Part shown: positions 48,147-59,969 of the stretch, piece after piece
Layout of the letters: every line of letters begins with the position of its first letter
How positions within the stretch are numbered: position 1 is the first letter of the stretch
Assembly: GCA_949361645.1 (NCBI GenBank)
Contig: OX442418.1
Coordinates: 10,016,632-10,080,631 of the forward strand
DNA: 64,000 nt
Source of the DNA: Spongilla lacustris
Taxonomy: Eukaryota; Porifera; Demospongiae; Spongillida; Spongillidae
Direction: 5' to 3'
Notes under the pieces: model-generated
Seen by the model: the letters and a program-made list of their open reading frames with translations, nothing else
Database searches by the model: none
Told to the model about the DNA's origin: nothing
Program-made: the position numbers and the translations under genes

Positions 48147-48506
48147 CTATAGGATAAATAAACATGCGTGCTTTCGAAAATAATGCGTGTCTACATTGCA
48201 TGCATGCGTGCATCTACAGTACAAACATAGACCCAATGTTGCCGTCGTCGTGTCGAACAGGACCAGAATTCATTAGTACTACTTGGAAGTTTCACTACAT
48301 TGCCCTTGGTGTTTTTTTACTGTTGCCAAAACTTTTTATAAGTAGAGGCTTTTGTCACTTATTGCAGAAAAGCATGCACGATCAGCCGTACAACCTAACC
48401 CCTAATAGGCTTCGAGGTTTTCGTTGCTACGTTCTGTAGTCATGCATGCATGTGCCTTCGTGGCTCAAGATTGTCATACGATAGAGGTGCATGCTCTCCA
48501 CTTGAC
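48147..48506. other. Start of the long receptor intron
   Basis: No feature beyond CATGCATGCATG palindromic runs near 48,195 and 48,440. It leads to the inverted-repeat boundary at 48,507. Confidence 0.4.
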
Positions 48507-49612
48507 CATCCCGGGTGGAAAAAATCGCGATAATATCGCGATATTTTTAATCGCGGCGATTATCGCGATAATCGCCGACAAATCGCGCTAAACCCTAGCA
48601 CTGTTCTGTAAAGATGGCGTATAATACCGTATGTCATTAATGCCTCGCCCCCAGGAGGGCGTATCACAAATCACGAGATTCATGTAGCACAGTGCAGTCG
48701 TAACTTGAGCTAGGAGTAAGCTCGATCGATAAGTGCGTTAGACTAGTGTGTGCATGTGCGCGCGCGCGACATGTACTCAACTAGCTGTTGTAATACGTGT
48801 GGTTTGTGTACAGGTATCAATACGTTGTTCTTTGCTTCTGGGTGCATGCAGCTGCAGCGTGTCTTGTTCTATAGGCTATAGCTAAATGCTTATCTTCGAA
48901 CCAGTGCTAATGGAACACCGAATATAAAAAGGCAGAATGCCAATATTGGCAATAAATAATGTGTGCTTGCGTAGGACAAATGATGTTCACTCTTCTATGA
49001 AACGGAACTCAAAAAGACTATGATCTACTTGTATACATGTAAGTGTCCATTGCAACTCTATACCGGTGTAGGTATTGCATTTAGCTGGGATGAATGAATT
49101 TGTGTTCTGTTTCTGTGTTGTGTATGTGTGCACACCATAATACAGTTTTGACCTACAATGCACCTAATACATTACAGCTGTAATAGCACAGATCCATGCA
49201 TGTGGTGTTAGCGGGGCCGGGGCCATGTCTTCACGTTTGTCAGAATGTCTATATATGCAAGCCTTGTCATTGTTGGCTACATGTTTGTGTGTGTGAATGT
49301 GTATGTGTGCTTGTGTCCCTGTGAGTTGTGTGCATGTGTGAGGTGTCTGGTATGCTTGTATGTGCTGTGTGTATAGCTCGTAAGCTGTGTGTGCATGTGT
49401 ATGTGTGCATGTGTATGGTGTCACATATTACAGTGCATGTGTGTGTGCCCAGGCCCTATATTGGAGGGGTCTAAAATAGGGCCTGGTGTCCACTGGCAAG
49501 GTCCTATAGCGCACATGTGCTAGAACAACAGCCTGGGACAAGGAAACAATAGAGCTTTTTAACAAGAGCTAACAACCACTTTCTATTTAGTACATATCTG
49601 AAGATGAAAGTG

Positions 49613-49649
49613 GACAGGACGGTGAACAGTTTCCTGTTCACCGTCCAAA
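49613..49649. repeat. Perfect short hairpin
   Basis: GGACGGTGAACAG, a TTTC loop, then CTGTTCACCGTCC. Isolated and with no adjacent T run; the role is unknown. Confidence 0.6.
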
Positions 49650-50889
49650 GTGTAGATCTGATCGTATTTAACATGGGAAAAAAATTCACCTTTTTTTTTC
49701 TTCATATTATGTACATGTAGTACTGTCTGAGTTTCTACACACCCTGGATTTAAGAAACAATGCTGAGCAGCTTCTCACCACGAAATGTGCTGCTCCAAAG
49801 AGACCTTGAAAGGCAGCTGGGCATTTGACTCAGGACTCTCCTCCATCTGAGCACCAAATTGGACTTTGTGCACAGATTATTAATGAACAGTACTGTGATT
49901 TTGCAATTACTATATTAATGCATTTCCAAGCAGAGGTTGAAATGAAATCATATATCAACAAACACACACACACACCCAGAGTATGTGTACCTCATGTGCA
50001 TGTGTAGATCATTATATCTTAAGCATGAGATCATATGGTATCAAATGATCTTACAGCTGGTCAAAGTAGAAACATAGTACACAGCAAGCCATACATGTAC
50101 ATGGAAATAATGGGTGCATGAGCACATTCATTAGGAAGATCTCATTCTGGTTCTGGAATGTGACAGCAACTCTAACATTTTAGCCTTTATCCAGCGACAA
50201 TCCATGCTCGGACAATACAGTGTTTGGGAGCTATGCTATGCATGATATTACCACTGCAGTACAAGTAAGAAACACTAGACGTGCCCTCCCCCACTGCAAA
50301 CATTACATGACCATGAACGAATATATACATTTTTAAAAGCATGCACTCCAAATACAATATAATACATGCATATACATATCTTATTAAGTTTAATGTGGAC
50401 AGCCACATTTTCTTAATACAATACCTGGACAAAATCAAATCTGGCTGAGTAATGAGTATATTTGATTTCAAAGTTTTTAACAGATACTTACATGTACATA
50501 TAATTATAATATTATATAATATTATTTATATATAATATAATTATATTTTCATGAAGTGATATCTCTCAGTGATAATATATCCTTCATAGCTTATATTTAC
50601 CTGAAGTGATGTAGATATTTATTGATGTTCACCCCTCCCCCTAGCTGCAATGATATGCCCCCTACATGTTGTTGTAGTGACACGATCCATCAACATTGCC
50701 ATCCTATTCTACCTGTGACCCTGATGACTGTAAAATATTGTCTAAGGCATGGGTATAGTCAAGTAATATTATAAAAGACCCCTCCCCCTTAGCTGAAGTT
50801 ATATGCCCACAAGTTTCATGTCCATCAACATTGCCATCCTACAAAACACCACATGTATATGTACGTGTACATATATATGCTAAGGTATA

Positions 50890-51046
50890 TTATGGACTAC
50901 ACAGCTTAAAAATTTCATAATGTATCAGCAGTGATGGGACAAAATATAGCGTAGCAGTGATGATATACTCAATATATCATCACTGCTACGTTATGTTTTT
51001 CCCATCACTACTGATACATTATGAAAATTTTAAGCTGTGTAGTAGG
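50890..51046. repeat. Inverted repeat with about 65-bp arms
   Basis: The left arm ACACAGCTTAAAAATTTCAT ... GATGGGACAAAATATAGCGT returns inverted as ACGTTATGTTTTTCCCATCA ... AAATTTTAAGCTGTGTAGT. The centre is near 50,968 (ATATACTCAATATAT). A miniature foldback element is likely. Confidence 0.75.
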
Positions 51047-51377
51047 GAAAGGGTTTTTTTTAATGCCCAAACCACATCTTAATGTCTTATGCTACATGTA
51101 TCTTATATACCGCTTGTTGATATCTTATTTAGTAGTGTTGCCATGTCACTGAGGTACAAACAAAATTGATCTCATCTTTTTAAGCACAATTACAAGATTG
51201 CACAGCAAAATCTGTTCTTGAATACTGACAAATTGATTGCAGTTTTAGCTTGAGTGAGATTGTGAAATCTTTATCCTTCCTTCCTCCCTACCCTGGTGAT
51301 CAGCTCCAATCTGCCAAAATGAATAACAACCAATTGTAATATTGGGTGACAACACACACATGCACGCACGCACACAT

Positions 51378-51456
<79 letters not shown>
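51378..51456. repeat. (CA)n microsatellite
   Basis: About 39 perfect CA dinucleotides, preceded by a CACGCACGCACACATG stretch. It produces Val-Cys frames on the minus strand that are not genes. Confidence 0.97.
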
Positions 51457-51457
<1 letters not shown>

Positions 51458-51595
51458 CAGTCGACATCCACCACTGGCACATGCACACAGACGTATACGT
51501 ATTAGGAGTTTAGGATGAATAGTAGCACCTGGCACTGTGAACTGCCCTCAGAGGATGGTCCCCTGCCACTCGAAGGATGGTCCCTACTGTGGTCC

Positions 51596-51930
51596 CCTGC
51601 TGCTCAGAGGATGGTCCCCTGCTGCTCAGAGGATGGTCCCCTGCTGCTCAGAGGATGGTCCCCTGCTGCTCAGAGGATGGTCCCCTGCTGCTCAGAGGAT
51701 GGTCCCCTGCTGCTCAGAGGATGGTCCCCTGCTGCTCAGAGGATGCTCCCCTGCTGCTCAGAGGATGGTCCCCTGCTGCTCAGAGGATGGTCCCCTGCTG
51801 CTCAGAGGATGGTCCCCTGCTGCTCAGAGGATGGTCCCCTGCTGCTCAGAGGATGGTCCCCTGCTGCTCAGAGGATGGTCCCCTGCTGCTCAGAGGATGG
51901 TCCCCTGCTGCTCAGAGGATGGTCCCCTAC
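51596..51930 (+). repeat. 22-bp minisatellite
   Basis: About 15 near-perfect copies of a 22-bp unit (GAGGATGGTCCCCTGCTGCT plus CA) with a single G-to-C change near 51,745. Diverged units flank it (51,550-51,595 and 51,930-51,965). Twenty-two is not a multiple of three, yet the unit has no stop in any plus frame, so all three frames read the same 22-residue cycle. No start or splice context suggests that it is used. Confidence 0.95.
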
Positions 51931-52545
51931 TTTGGTCCCCTGCTGCTCAGAGGATGGTCCCCTTCCCCAGTATGGCTCCATCACACATCAGACCAGCATT
52001 TAACATGATACTACTTGAAAGGGCAATGTCAAAAGGTTGATATTCACTGAGCCCCTAAGATCCGCCAGTTCCATTGATGTTTTCCAGTAACCACGGCTAC
52101 CATGGCAGCCATATACAACAGTGAACAGCACACCATGATGCACACAGCACTTGCGAAGGAGGGATGTGCCTTAGAACTACTGTGCCGTCCACTCACAAGT
52201 TCACACCTGCTCGTGGTCAACTCACAAGCAACTCGCGAGTGACTCACAATCTGTACTCACTTCGAGCAAGTTGAATGTACACGTATATTTGGAAGGAAAA
52301 AATCAAAGTTAATATAGCGCTTCTCGAACTAATAAATTGCTCACTAGAAACTACGTATAGTAAGTAGGAGACGTAACAACACTTCGAACCACCAGGCCAC
52401 CGTACTATAGCATACCAGTGCCATATATATATCCGTCTTACTGTGACGATCGAAGAGTCATTGTAAACCACTGCATGTTGCTTAGTTATGAATGGTTAAT
52501 TTTAATATGAAATCAAATGCTTATATGTACATCTCTACACACACA

Positions 52546-52970
52546 CCCTCCATCTCACCACTACACACACACACCCTCCATCTCACCACTACACACACAC
52601 ACCCTCCATCTCACCACTACACACACACCCTCCATCTCACCACTACACACACACACCCTCCATCTCACCACTACACACACACACCCTCCATCTCACCACA
52701 CACCCTCCATCTCACCACTACACACACACCCTCCATCTCACCACTACACACACACCCCCTCCATCTCACCACTACACACACATACCCTCCATCTCACCAC
52801 TACACACACACACCCTCCATCTCACCACTACACACACACCCTCCATCTCACCACTACACACACACACCCTCCATCTCACCACTACACACACACACACCCT
52901 CCATCTCACCACTACACACACACACCCTCCATCTCACCACTACACACACACACCCTCCATCTCCCTACAC
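52546..52970 (+). repeat. Minisatellite of CCCTCCATCTCACCACTACA plus (CA)n units
   Basis: About 15 units of 26-31 bp. Each has a constant CCCTCCATCTCACCACTA part and a variable CA run, so the length difference is a nested microsatellite. His/Thr/Pro-rich open frames in two phases are repeat products. Confidence 0.95.
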
Positions 52971-54260
52971 CATCACTACACAATCCAGCACCGCAAATCA
53001 AATACATGTATGACTACATGTAGCAGGAGGAGGGCTATATTAAATCATTCAAAAGGAAGGTGGAAGCTGTTTGGGGACAATGTATCAATTGGGAGAAGGG
53101 GAGGGATAAACCATGTAGGAATTTTTAAAAAGGCATTTAGAGGCACTAACACATTCACATTCTAAGCAGGAGTGGCCATAAATGTGGAGAAGCAGTTCAA
53201 AATATGCCCTTCCATATATGGGCTTCAACACAACTCATGTACATGTACACACCTTGTTAACAAGACCATACCAGCTGCAAACATCTAACCTGCTACACTC
53301 CACACTCCTCACTCATCGACCACACCCATACACCCTCACAAAACCACACCCATCGGCCCTCGTAGCAGCAGTCATTAACCCCACAACTTCTCACTCACTG
53401 GGCACACCCATAGACCCTCTTAGTGGCAGAGTACATTAACCCCACAACTTCCTAGATTTTTTGACATCTGTCAAAAAAAAACTTCACTGCTGCAACAATT
53501 CATGCAATTCCCTTCCCCCTCCCACCCCCAAAGACTCTAAAATGGTGGATTTCCCTGAGCGTTGTTAGCACCTACACACCCCTTCACTAAGTACACATGT
53601 CTTCACTAGGTACACACATCTCTACAAGTACATACCTATTCACATACAAGTACACACATATCTTCTCTACGTATACATACATGTATCTTTACTAAGTACA
53701 CATCCACTCACCTACATGTACACTGTAACAGTATGATAAAAACAGGCCATTTTTTTCCTGGTATGTGCTGACAGTGATAGTTATAACAAGCTGAACCCAG
53801 GTGTTTAGTATGACGTTGAAAACAGCAGTCCCTGTAGGTCAGTGCACAAGCATAGGGTTAACTTGTATACCTTGTCTCAATCCCTCACCCACGCACATAT
53901 TTGCATCTTCATCTCTCCTTTGGGACAATCTGGCCCAACCAACATTTCGACAATACCATGTCAAATGTCTTCCTAACTTTACATACATGTACATGTACAC
54001 TCTAGCAGGCCCCAACAGGTTGCCATAATTCAAATAATCATGCACTGTCAGGACAATATGACCTCTCAAAGTGGTAGACCTTTTGTATTTTTTGTACTGT
54101 GCTTCCTCTTTTGTACAAACTACAGCTGTTGCATCCTTGTAATCTACTCAAAAATTTTAGTATCAATAACATGCAGTTATTAAGTAGCTGAGTTTGCTGT
54201 CCCACCATTTGTATGCATCAACTTCATAGTATGAGAAAGTGGTGTGGCAATAAAATCCCT
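52971..54260. other. Low-complexity stretch without a supported gene
   Basis: Weak CACACC and CTACAAGTACACAC type repeats (53,290-53,440 and 53,570-53,720). No exon with sensible splice sites was found on either strand. Confidence 0.4.
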
Positions 54261-54267
54261 GAATCAA

Positions 54268-54772
54268 GTTGGGCATTTCTAACAAACCACGAAGCCATAC
54301 TGTATAAACTGTTTACATCAGCTGCTTGTTATCTTGGTGTGTAATATGACAACTTAGTTGCTGTGTTGCATCATCCCTTGGATGTGTCAGGGTCAACAGA
54401 TGTCTGCAAGTCACTGATGTGCAATGTTAAAATGTCTGGTGTGTTGGGATAGTGGAACAAATTGCTGGGACCTTGGGAGTGGAGAAATATCCTGGTGACT
54501 TCTTGCGGGGTATGTCACAAAAACAGACCATTCTCACAAGGACATTTCTCCACTCGCATGGTCCCAGCAGTTTGTATCACTATCTCAACACACCAGACAT
54601 TTTAACATTGCACATCAGTGACTTGCAGACATCTGTTGACCCTAACACATCCAAGGGATGATGCAACACTGACAAAACTCTGAAAAGTTGGTGCTCTACA
54701 AAGATAACAGTTAGCTGATCATCATGTAAACAGTTTATACAGTATGGCTTCATAGTTTGTCTTTGCCCCCTA
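54268..54772. repeat. Large inverted repeat, foldback-like
   Basis: The arms match over about 210 bp with gaps. ACTGTATAAACTGTTTACAT near 54,298, ATCATCCCTTGGATGTGTCA near 54,370 and CAATGTTAAAATGTCTGGTG near 54,422 all return inverted near 54,735, 54,650 and 54,595. The centre is near 54,515. The arms differ by small indels, for example an extra TAATATGACAACTTAG stretch on the left. A 69-residue frame on one side (54,452-54,661) is not supported. Confidence 0.8.
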
Positions 54773-55059
54773 TGACAAAGAAGTGGCACACCAGTTTGAG
54801 GTCATATTGTTCCAACAATGCAAAATTAAAGATTGATCATTTGAATTTGGCAACCTGTTGGGGGCTGCTAGCAGCATGTAAAGTAAGGAAGAAGTTTGAC
54901 ATGGTAGTGCAAAATATGGGTACACTTGGGCCTTTCCCCTCTCTCAACTCTCTCCACCTTCACCTTACCTCGTTACAATTGTATACACACATCACCCTCT
55001 CCCTACACCCTTATATCTTCCTCCTTAGCCTCATATTCACGCAGCACACATCACTCCCT

Positions 55060-55290
55060 CCCTAACCCTAACTCCCTTAGGGGTGTGTAAATTAGATGTG
55101 TGTGTGTCACTGTGATAAGGGAGTGTGTGCAGTGGGTGGATGTGCATGGGGTAGTCATGCTGTGAGGGGATTGCAATGTGGAAGGTGGGTGTACATTGGT
55201 GTGTACAAGAGGAGTGTGAAGACGACAAGGAGTGTATGTACAGTTGGATTGGTGTGTGCAGGCGGTGTGCATATGGGTGAGTGACAAGGA
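55060..55290. other. GT-rich stretch
   Basis: Repeated GTGTGTGCA / GGTGTGTACA / GGAGTGTG words. No gene supported. Confidence 0.4.
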
Positions 55291-55779
55291 GTCTGCAGTA
55301 ATTTGTTACAAAAGCAAGTTATCATACACACCATGCACATGTCTTCCTTCAAGGGCTTTAATAAGAATTATCAATTATGAATCCCTCAATGGCAGTGTCG
55401 CAAAAAACACTCTTCTGCACAATCCGCGTGGACAATAGGATTGTCTAACACTTAGTTTCACTCCCAAGTACTTACTTTATAATAAAGCGTCAACAGTTTT
55501 CCGCGGCCGCTTGACAGCGTCCATGTCAACGACAGCGTCTTAACGAAGAGATCCAAGCGCTAGTTGCATGGTTTGCATTAGAGCGCCGGCATTATAACGT
55601 GTACCAGCGTATCAACTGATATTAAACTGATGAGACCGATTTTTAAAAATATTTCTCACATGCACACGATCGACAGGTGATAGCATCTAAATTAACTCAA
55701 AACAATAATTCCTACGTTTATACAACTGCATGACTTTTGAGTTATTTAGTGTGGTATTACCACTTGCATTTACTGTTAT

Positions 55780-56115
55780 GCCAAACTGTACGTGTTTTCC
55801 TGGTGTATGAATTTACATGTAGTTGCCAAGTGGGTATGCTTGGCTTCTATTATAGTGTGGTGGTATATAGGAGTCTCAAGCAAGGTCACCTTGTAGGCCT
55901 ATTTGACACATCCCTTATGACATGACTATTATAATAAACCATGCCAAACTGTTATCCTGGTGTATGAGCATAGTTATCAAGTGGGTATGGCATTGGGAGA
56001 AGCTTGGCTTCTGTTACAGTATAGTATAAAGGGGTCTCAAGTAAGGTCTGGGGACCTCGTAGGCCTTCCCTTACGACATACTGTTACAGTAAACCATGCC
56101 TAACTGTTCTCCTGG
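55780..56115 (+). repeat. Tandem duplication, about 160-bp period
   Basis: CCAAACTGT ... CCTGGTGTATGA starts at about 55,780 and again at about 55,943, and a third partial start (CCTAACTGTTCTCCTGGTGT) is at about 56,098. Shared internal words include AAGTGGGTATG, CTTGGCTTCT and GTCTCAAG. The copies are diverged by roughly a fifth. Confidence 0.75.
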
Positions 56116-56326
56116 TGTCTGAATATATTTACCAATTAAGTGCCTTGGTACCTAAACACCAAAAACTGTTCTATCCATGTTCCTGAGTAGGGTAAGTCAG
56201 CTGATAAAAATTTTAAGTCAGTTGGGTTGTACCCTCATCTCTACTATATGTATTTACACCTATGTACGTTTAGATAAACATACTTAGATGGCCAGTGGGT
56301 ATAGGGGCTTACTATGTAGGGCACAT

Positions 56327-56328
<2 letters not shown>

Positions 56329-56373
<45 letters not shown>
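56329..56373. repeat. (AC)n microsatellite
   Basis: About 22 perfect AC dinucleotides. Confidence 0.97.
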
Positions 56374-56375
<2 letters not shown>

Positions 56376-57010
56376 CAGGTGATCCAGCATATGGCTGGTA
56401 GCCACACTACAAAAACTTATGTTTCACCAGTGCACATGTGCCTCCGTCATAATGAAACTTATATGCATTCGCTGAGAGCCTTTTTATTATGATGATTCAA
56501 AAACATTAGACAACCTTGTTCAATATAAATGTGATGCCTAAAAAATAATATTCACAAAAAGGCAATAAGATCAAACTACTGATTTTCACAAATGTTTATA
56601 TATAGCTTGTAATGTCAATGAGCACATCGTAGCTGAAGCATCCACCAGAAGGTCAGATTGGAGCCTATTGAGGGGAAGCAAGGAATAGAGCAGTAAATGA
56701 AAGGGCATACACAGACATCCAGTGTCACACATGTCACACACACACCACATACACATGTGTGTGGGAAGGATGCTTTGTGTGGGAAGTTAGGCGCTGTGTG
56801 TGGAGAAAGGGTATCATCCCACCCACCTAAATCTGAACTGATATACTGGTTACCAAGTTTGCCTCAAAATGGCTGGCTGAAGTCTGATACTGGGAAAGTC
56901 AGTGTGCCCATTGAAAAGGGCATATTGGATAATGATCTATTAAGTGGGAAGGAGAGGATAAATGAAATGGCACATATGCCAATAATACAACATCGATGGA
57001 TGGCATGGGC

Positions 57011-57011
<1 letters not shown>

Positions 57012-57091
<80 letters not shown>
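57012..57091. repeat. (CA)n microsatellite
   Basis: About 40 perfect CA dinucleotides, bounded on each side by AATGAAATGGCA text (56,960 and 57,091). This suggests that the run expanded inside a small direct repeat. Confidence 0.95.
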
Positions 57092-57092
<1 letters not shown>

Positions 57093-57164
57093 TGAAATGG
57101 CATCCAGTGTCATCGTGTGTGAAGGGTGCTTTGTGGGTGAAGGGTGTTGTGTGTGGGAAGTGTA

Positions 57165-57592
57165 CACATTAATGTCTAATGTCCTGGGCTTGCTCTGAGG
57201 TGCATGTATGTACATCGCAAGGTACGCAAAGCAGAGTTTTTTTTTTGCATCCTAGTGAAGTTTGACTGCTTTACCACATTGTATAACACCCCGAAGCTTT
57301 GAAGGCCTAATACCTTTTGCTGCTCTTACAGCAACTCAACATAGTGGAGGTACGAGAAACTTCCAGTACATAAGTTAAAATATCCATGTATGCCGTATAG
57401 TGTACCTCCACTGTGGCGAGTTGCTGTAAGAGCAGTGAAAGGTCTTAGGCCTTTTGCCCAAACAGATAAGGTCTTATGCAATGTGGCAAAGCAGTCGAAC
57501 TTCTCTAGGATGCAAAAAAAACTCTGTTTTGCGTACCTTGCGATGTACATACTTGCACCTCAGAGCAAGCCCAGGACATTAGACATTATTAA
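57165..57592. repeat. Large inverted repeat, foldback-like
   Basis: The left arm TAATGTCTAATGTCCTGGGC ... TGCATCCTAG ... CTCTTACAGCAACTC returns inverted as GAGTTGCTGTAAGAG ... CTAGGATGCAAAAA ... GCCCAGGACATTAGACATTA. The arms are about 190 bp, the centre is near 57,379, and A/T runs at matching positions differ in length. It is probably a MITE. Confidence 0.8.
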
Positions 57593-57807
57593 TAACACAT
57601 ACACACACATGCACAAAAACACACACACTGATCTATTGATTAGCAAAAGGCAACCCCAAGTAAGGAGAGGTCATTGGACCAGTACAAACCACTCAGACAA
57701 GCTGGACTGATGGGGGATCATGGTGAGGGTCTCCACTTTCATGCAGTGCAGATTATTAACAGAAATGTTCAATGACTTATGCGTGCCCATACCCTTCCAC
57801 TAATATC

Positions 57808-57824
57808 CCCCCCCCCCCCCCCAC
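57808..57824. repeat. Poly-C run
   Basis: About 16 C residues. No other feature is attached to it. Confidence 0.9.
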
Positions 57825-58449
57825 TTCCCCTTCCCTTGCAGTGTGGAAGGATTGAGTTGAGGAGAAGGTTGGTGTGTGTAGGGAAAGGGGTGGAAAAGGG
57901 TGGTGGGTATGGATCAGAAGTGTTACCAGGGAGAAGGGTGGCATGGATTGAAGTACATGTATCAAGGCATCATAATAAGTATGGATTCCCTTTTCGGTAC
58001 TCTCCTACAATGCATATCACATCAGCATAATGTCCGAATTGTACACCCCACCCACCTACATATACGAACACTGTACCCTGGGCATCTGGGTGACTTACAG
58101 AATGAAGATGAGGACAGGAAATACATTTGTAGTGTTACACATGTATCTCGAGATTTCCAATAGTCACATTCAGGGTGCTGTTTTGGACAAGCAGGTTTGG
58201 CTGCTGCCTGGTAGACAACATACATGTACAAGTAAATGATCAAACTCACCACCCCAGTACTTCTCCATTGTCCCAGTCTTCCGTACATACACACACCGTT
58301 TCACTACATGTACATGTAGGTAAAAACGTACAAATTGTAAGAAAAGTAGTAAATGTAAGTAGACCAATGTGAGGTGAATGTGGAAATGTGCTTCGTGCAT
58401 GTGTGTAGGCCTATGCAATAGCCCACGTGACAGTATTACTATATCTTAC

Positions 58450-58770
58450 CCCATTTTAAAATCGTGATCGCTCCTCTGCTTTCGCGGTCTGAAACAGTGT
58501 TTGCCTTCATGCAGGTAGCGCACCAGCTCAAGCACCGGCTTACTAGTAGAGACATAGTTGGAGCACCGTATGCGGATAGCGTCTTCGCTGTGACACATGA
58601 TACACATCACATAAACATATAGATCGACACAATATGCCTGCTCGTTTATCGCTTGCATACAGAGAATGTCTACATTTGTAGCGCGAACCGAGTCACCATC
58701 GATATGTGCTACGGCTACGTCCGCTCCCTCGTATAATAGTAACTGTTACATTGTAGTGGCTATACCGGCT
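58450..58770 (-). other. Possible exon near the right end of the 10.5-kb segment
   Basis: An open stretch on the minus strand runs from an acceptor-like AATGTAACAG (near 58,745) to a donor-like ATGGGGTAAGAT (near 58,450). The first part reads LLLYEGADVAVAHIDGDSV, which resembles the turn and helix pattern of an ankyrin repeat. The rest (CSNYVSTSKPVLELVRYLHE and on) is ordinary protein-like text with several cysteines. It could be part of a gene carried by the segment or a stray exon of another gene. One ankyrin-like stretch alone is weak evidence. Confidence 0.3.
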
Positions 58771-59047
58771 ACCAAGTATACGGAGAACCGGATTTAGTAG
58801 GCCTATATTGAGTTCCCTCTCCGACCAGCTCCATCTTTAATATTAGGGGATAATCCAGGCCTATTTTATTAATATTCCTAAAATAACAAATTTACTATCG
58901 TCCAAATACATGTAATTGGATATCATATCGTCATAGAATGGTTGTCATGACAATTGACTTGACACGTTTACGTCATTTCTGTCCGGCGATTAATCGCCAT
59001 AATCGCCAACTATCGCGATATTATCGCGATTATTTCCACCCGGGATG

Positions 59048-59620
59048 CCATTGATTTGTCTTGCTCAGCAGGCAGGAATGCTTAAGGTTTGTGTTTATTT
59101 GTGTGCCCTAATATTTGTGCATGTAATACTACAGATGATATTTATAGTATCTCAGTTGCTTCATATTTTAAATACATTAATGCGTATGTAGTTGAGATTA
59201 ACTTACGTGTCTTGATTTTAGTAAATAGGTGCTTATTTCGCATATTATATAATATTCCAATCAATATTTAGAGTATATAATAAAACATGTTTGAAATTCA
59301 ATGTGGATAAAAACAACAGGATGACCGTGTATGTACGGGCCATTTCTGGATATGGTGCAGATTGCGTCTTACTCAGTTGATGTATATAATTAAGCTACAT
59401 CGATCGATTCAGGCGTAAAGAATTTCTATAACATTATAAAACCAATTACAATATTCATCAAATTATTGTGCTTTATATATCCAGCTGCATTGCATTCCTA
59501 ATGAGAGTAGTATACCACTAGTCGAAGAGTATGGTGCATGCAGAAAGGAAGCCAATCAATGCTTACTACCCGTCTTGCCATAATATCGGGGGTGGAGAAG
59601 GGGGTGGAAAGTCACACAGC
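59048..59620. other. Intronic stretch, nothing recognised
   Basis: AT-rich text with a GGGGGTGGAGAAGGGGGTGG patch near 59,588. No exon or structured repeat seen. Confidence 0.4.
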
Positions 59621-59629
59621 AAAAAAACT

Positions 59630-59752
59630 CGTCAAATCAATTATTGATTCACAATTGATTTCACAGTAATATCAATCGCAAATCAAGTGCACTTGATTTT
59701 ACTGTGAAATCATGTGTTGATTCAATAATTGATTAAAAACTCCGTTGTGAAA
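59630..59752. repeat. Palindromic MITE-like repeat (AATCAATTATTGATT)
   Basis: AAATCAATTATTGATTCACA ... GATTTCACAGTAA ... CAAGTGCACTTG ... TTACTGTGAAATC ... TTGATTCAATAATTGATT forms a hairpin centred near 59,691, about 270 bp downstream of the 60-kb receptor exon donor. An extra GTGAAATCAATAATTG follows near 59,748. Confidence 0.7.
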
Positions 59753-59969
59753 TCAATAATTGCGTTTTTTCTTAATGCTGTGTAAGCTGTGCTATCTGAG
59801 CTGTATGGCAGGCTCAACCTGAATTTGTCGAGGGCAAAGGCGACATCAATCCTATCCAGGTGCATGGATCCCTTCTTAAAGTTTGTTACATGTATATGAA
59901 TGGCACTGCATGTGAATATAAATCTTCCCCTAATGTATAATCAATAAATGAATGCATTATACCACTCAC

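Larger units (their letters stand above)
48507..59047. mobile_element. 10.5-kb segment bounded by CATCCCGGGTGGAAA inverted repeats
   Basis: The left edge reads CATCCCGGGTGGAAAAAATC followed by GCGATAATATCGCGATA. The right edge, reversed, reads CATCCCGGGTGGAAATAATC followed by GCGATAATATCGCGATA and GGCGATTA words. The repeats therefore match over about 40 bp at 48,507-48,586 and 58,983-59,047. It sits inside the intron between the 48-kb and 60-kb receptor exons. The flanks (CCACTTGA and CCATTGAT) resemble but do not match each other, so no target duplication is claimed. It may be an old large transposon filled with later repeats, or two solo copies of a small TIR element. A possible exon just inside the right end points inward (58,450-58,770). 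Confidence 0.5.

Noticed and set aside
51245..51488. Val-Cys repeat proteins on the minus strand
   Set aside because: They are translations of a CA microsatellite.
52492..53023. His/Thr/Pro-rich proteins of about 170 residues
   Set aside because: They are minisatellite translation in two phases with no splice or start support.
48499..59055. An 8-bp target duplication around the 10.5-kb segment
   Set aside because: The flanks CCACTTGA and CCATTGAT are only similar. No exact match was found in either register.
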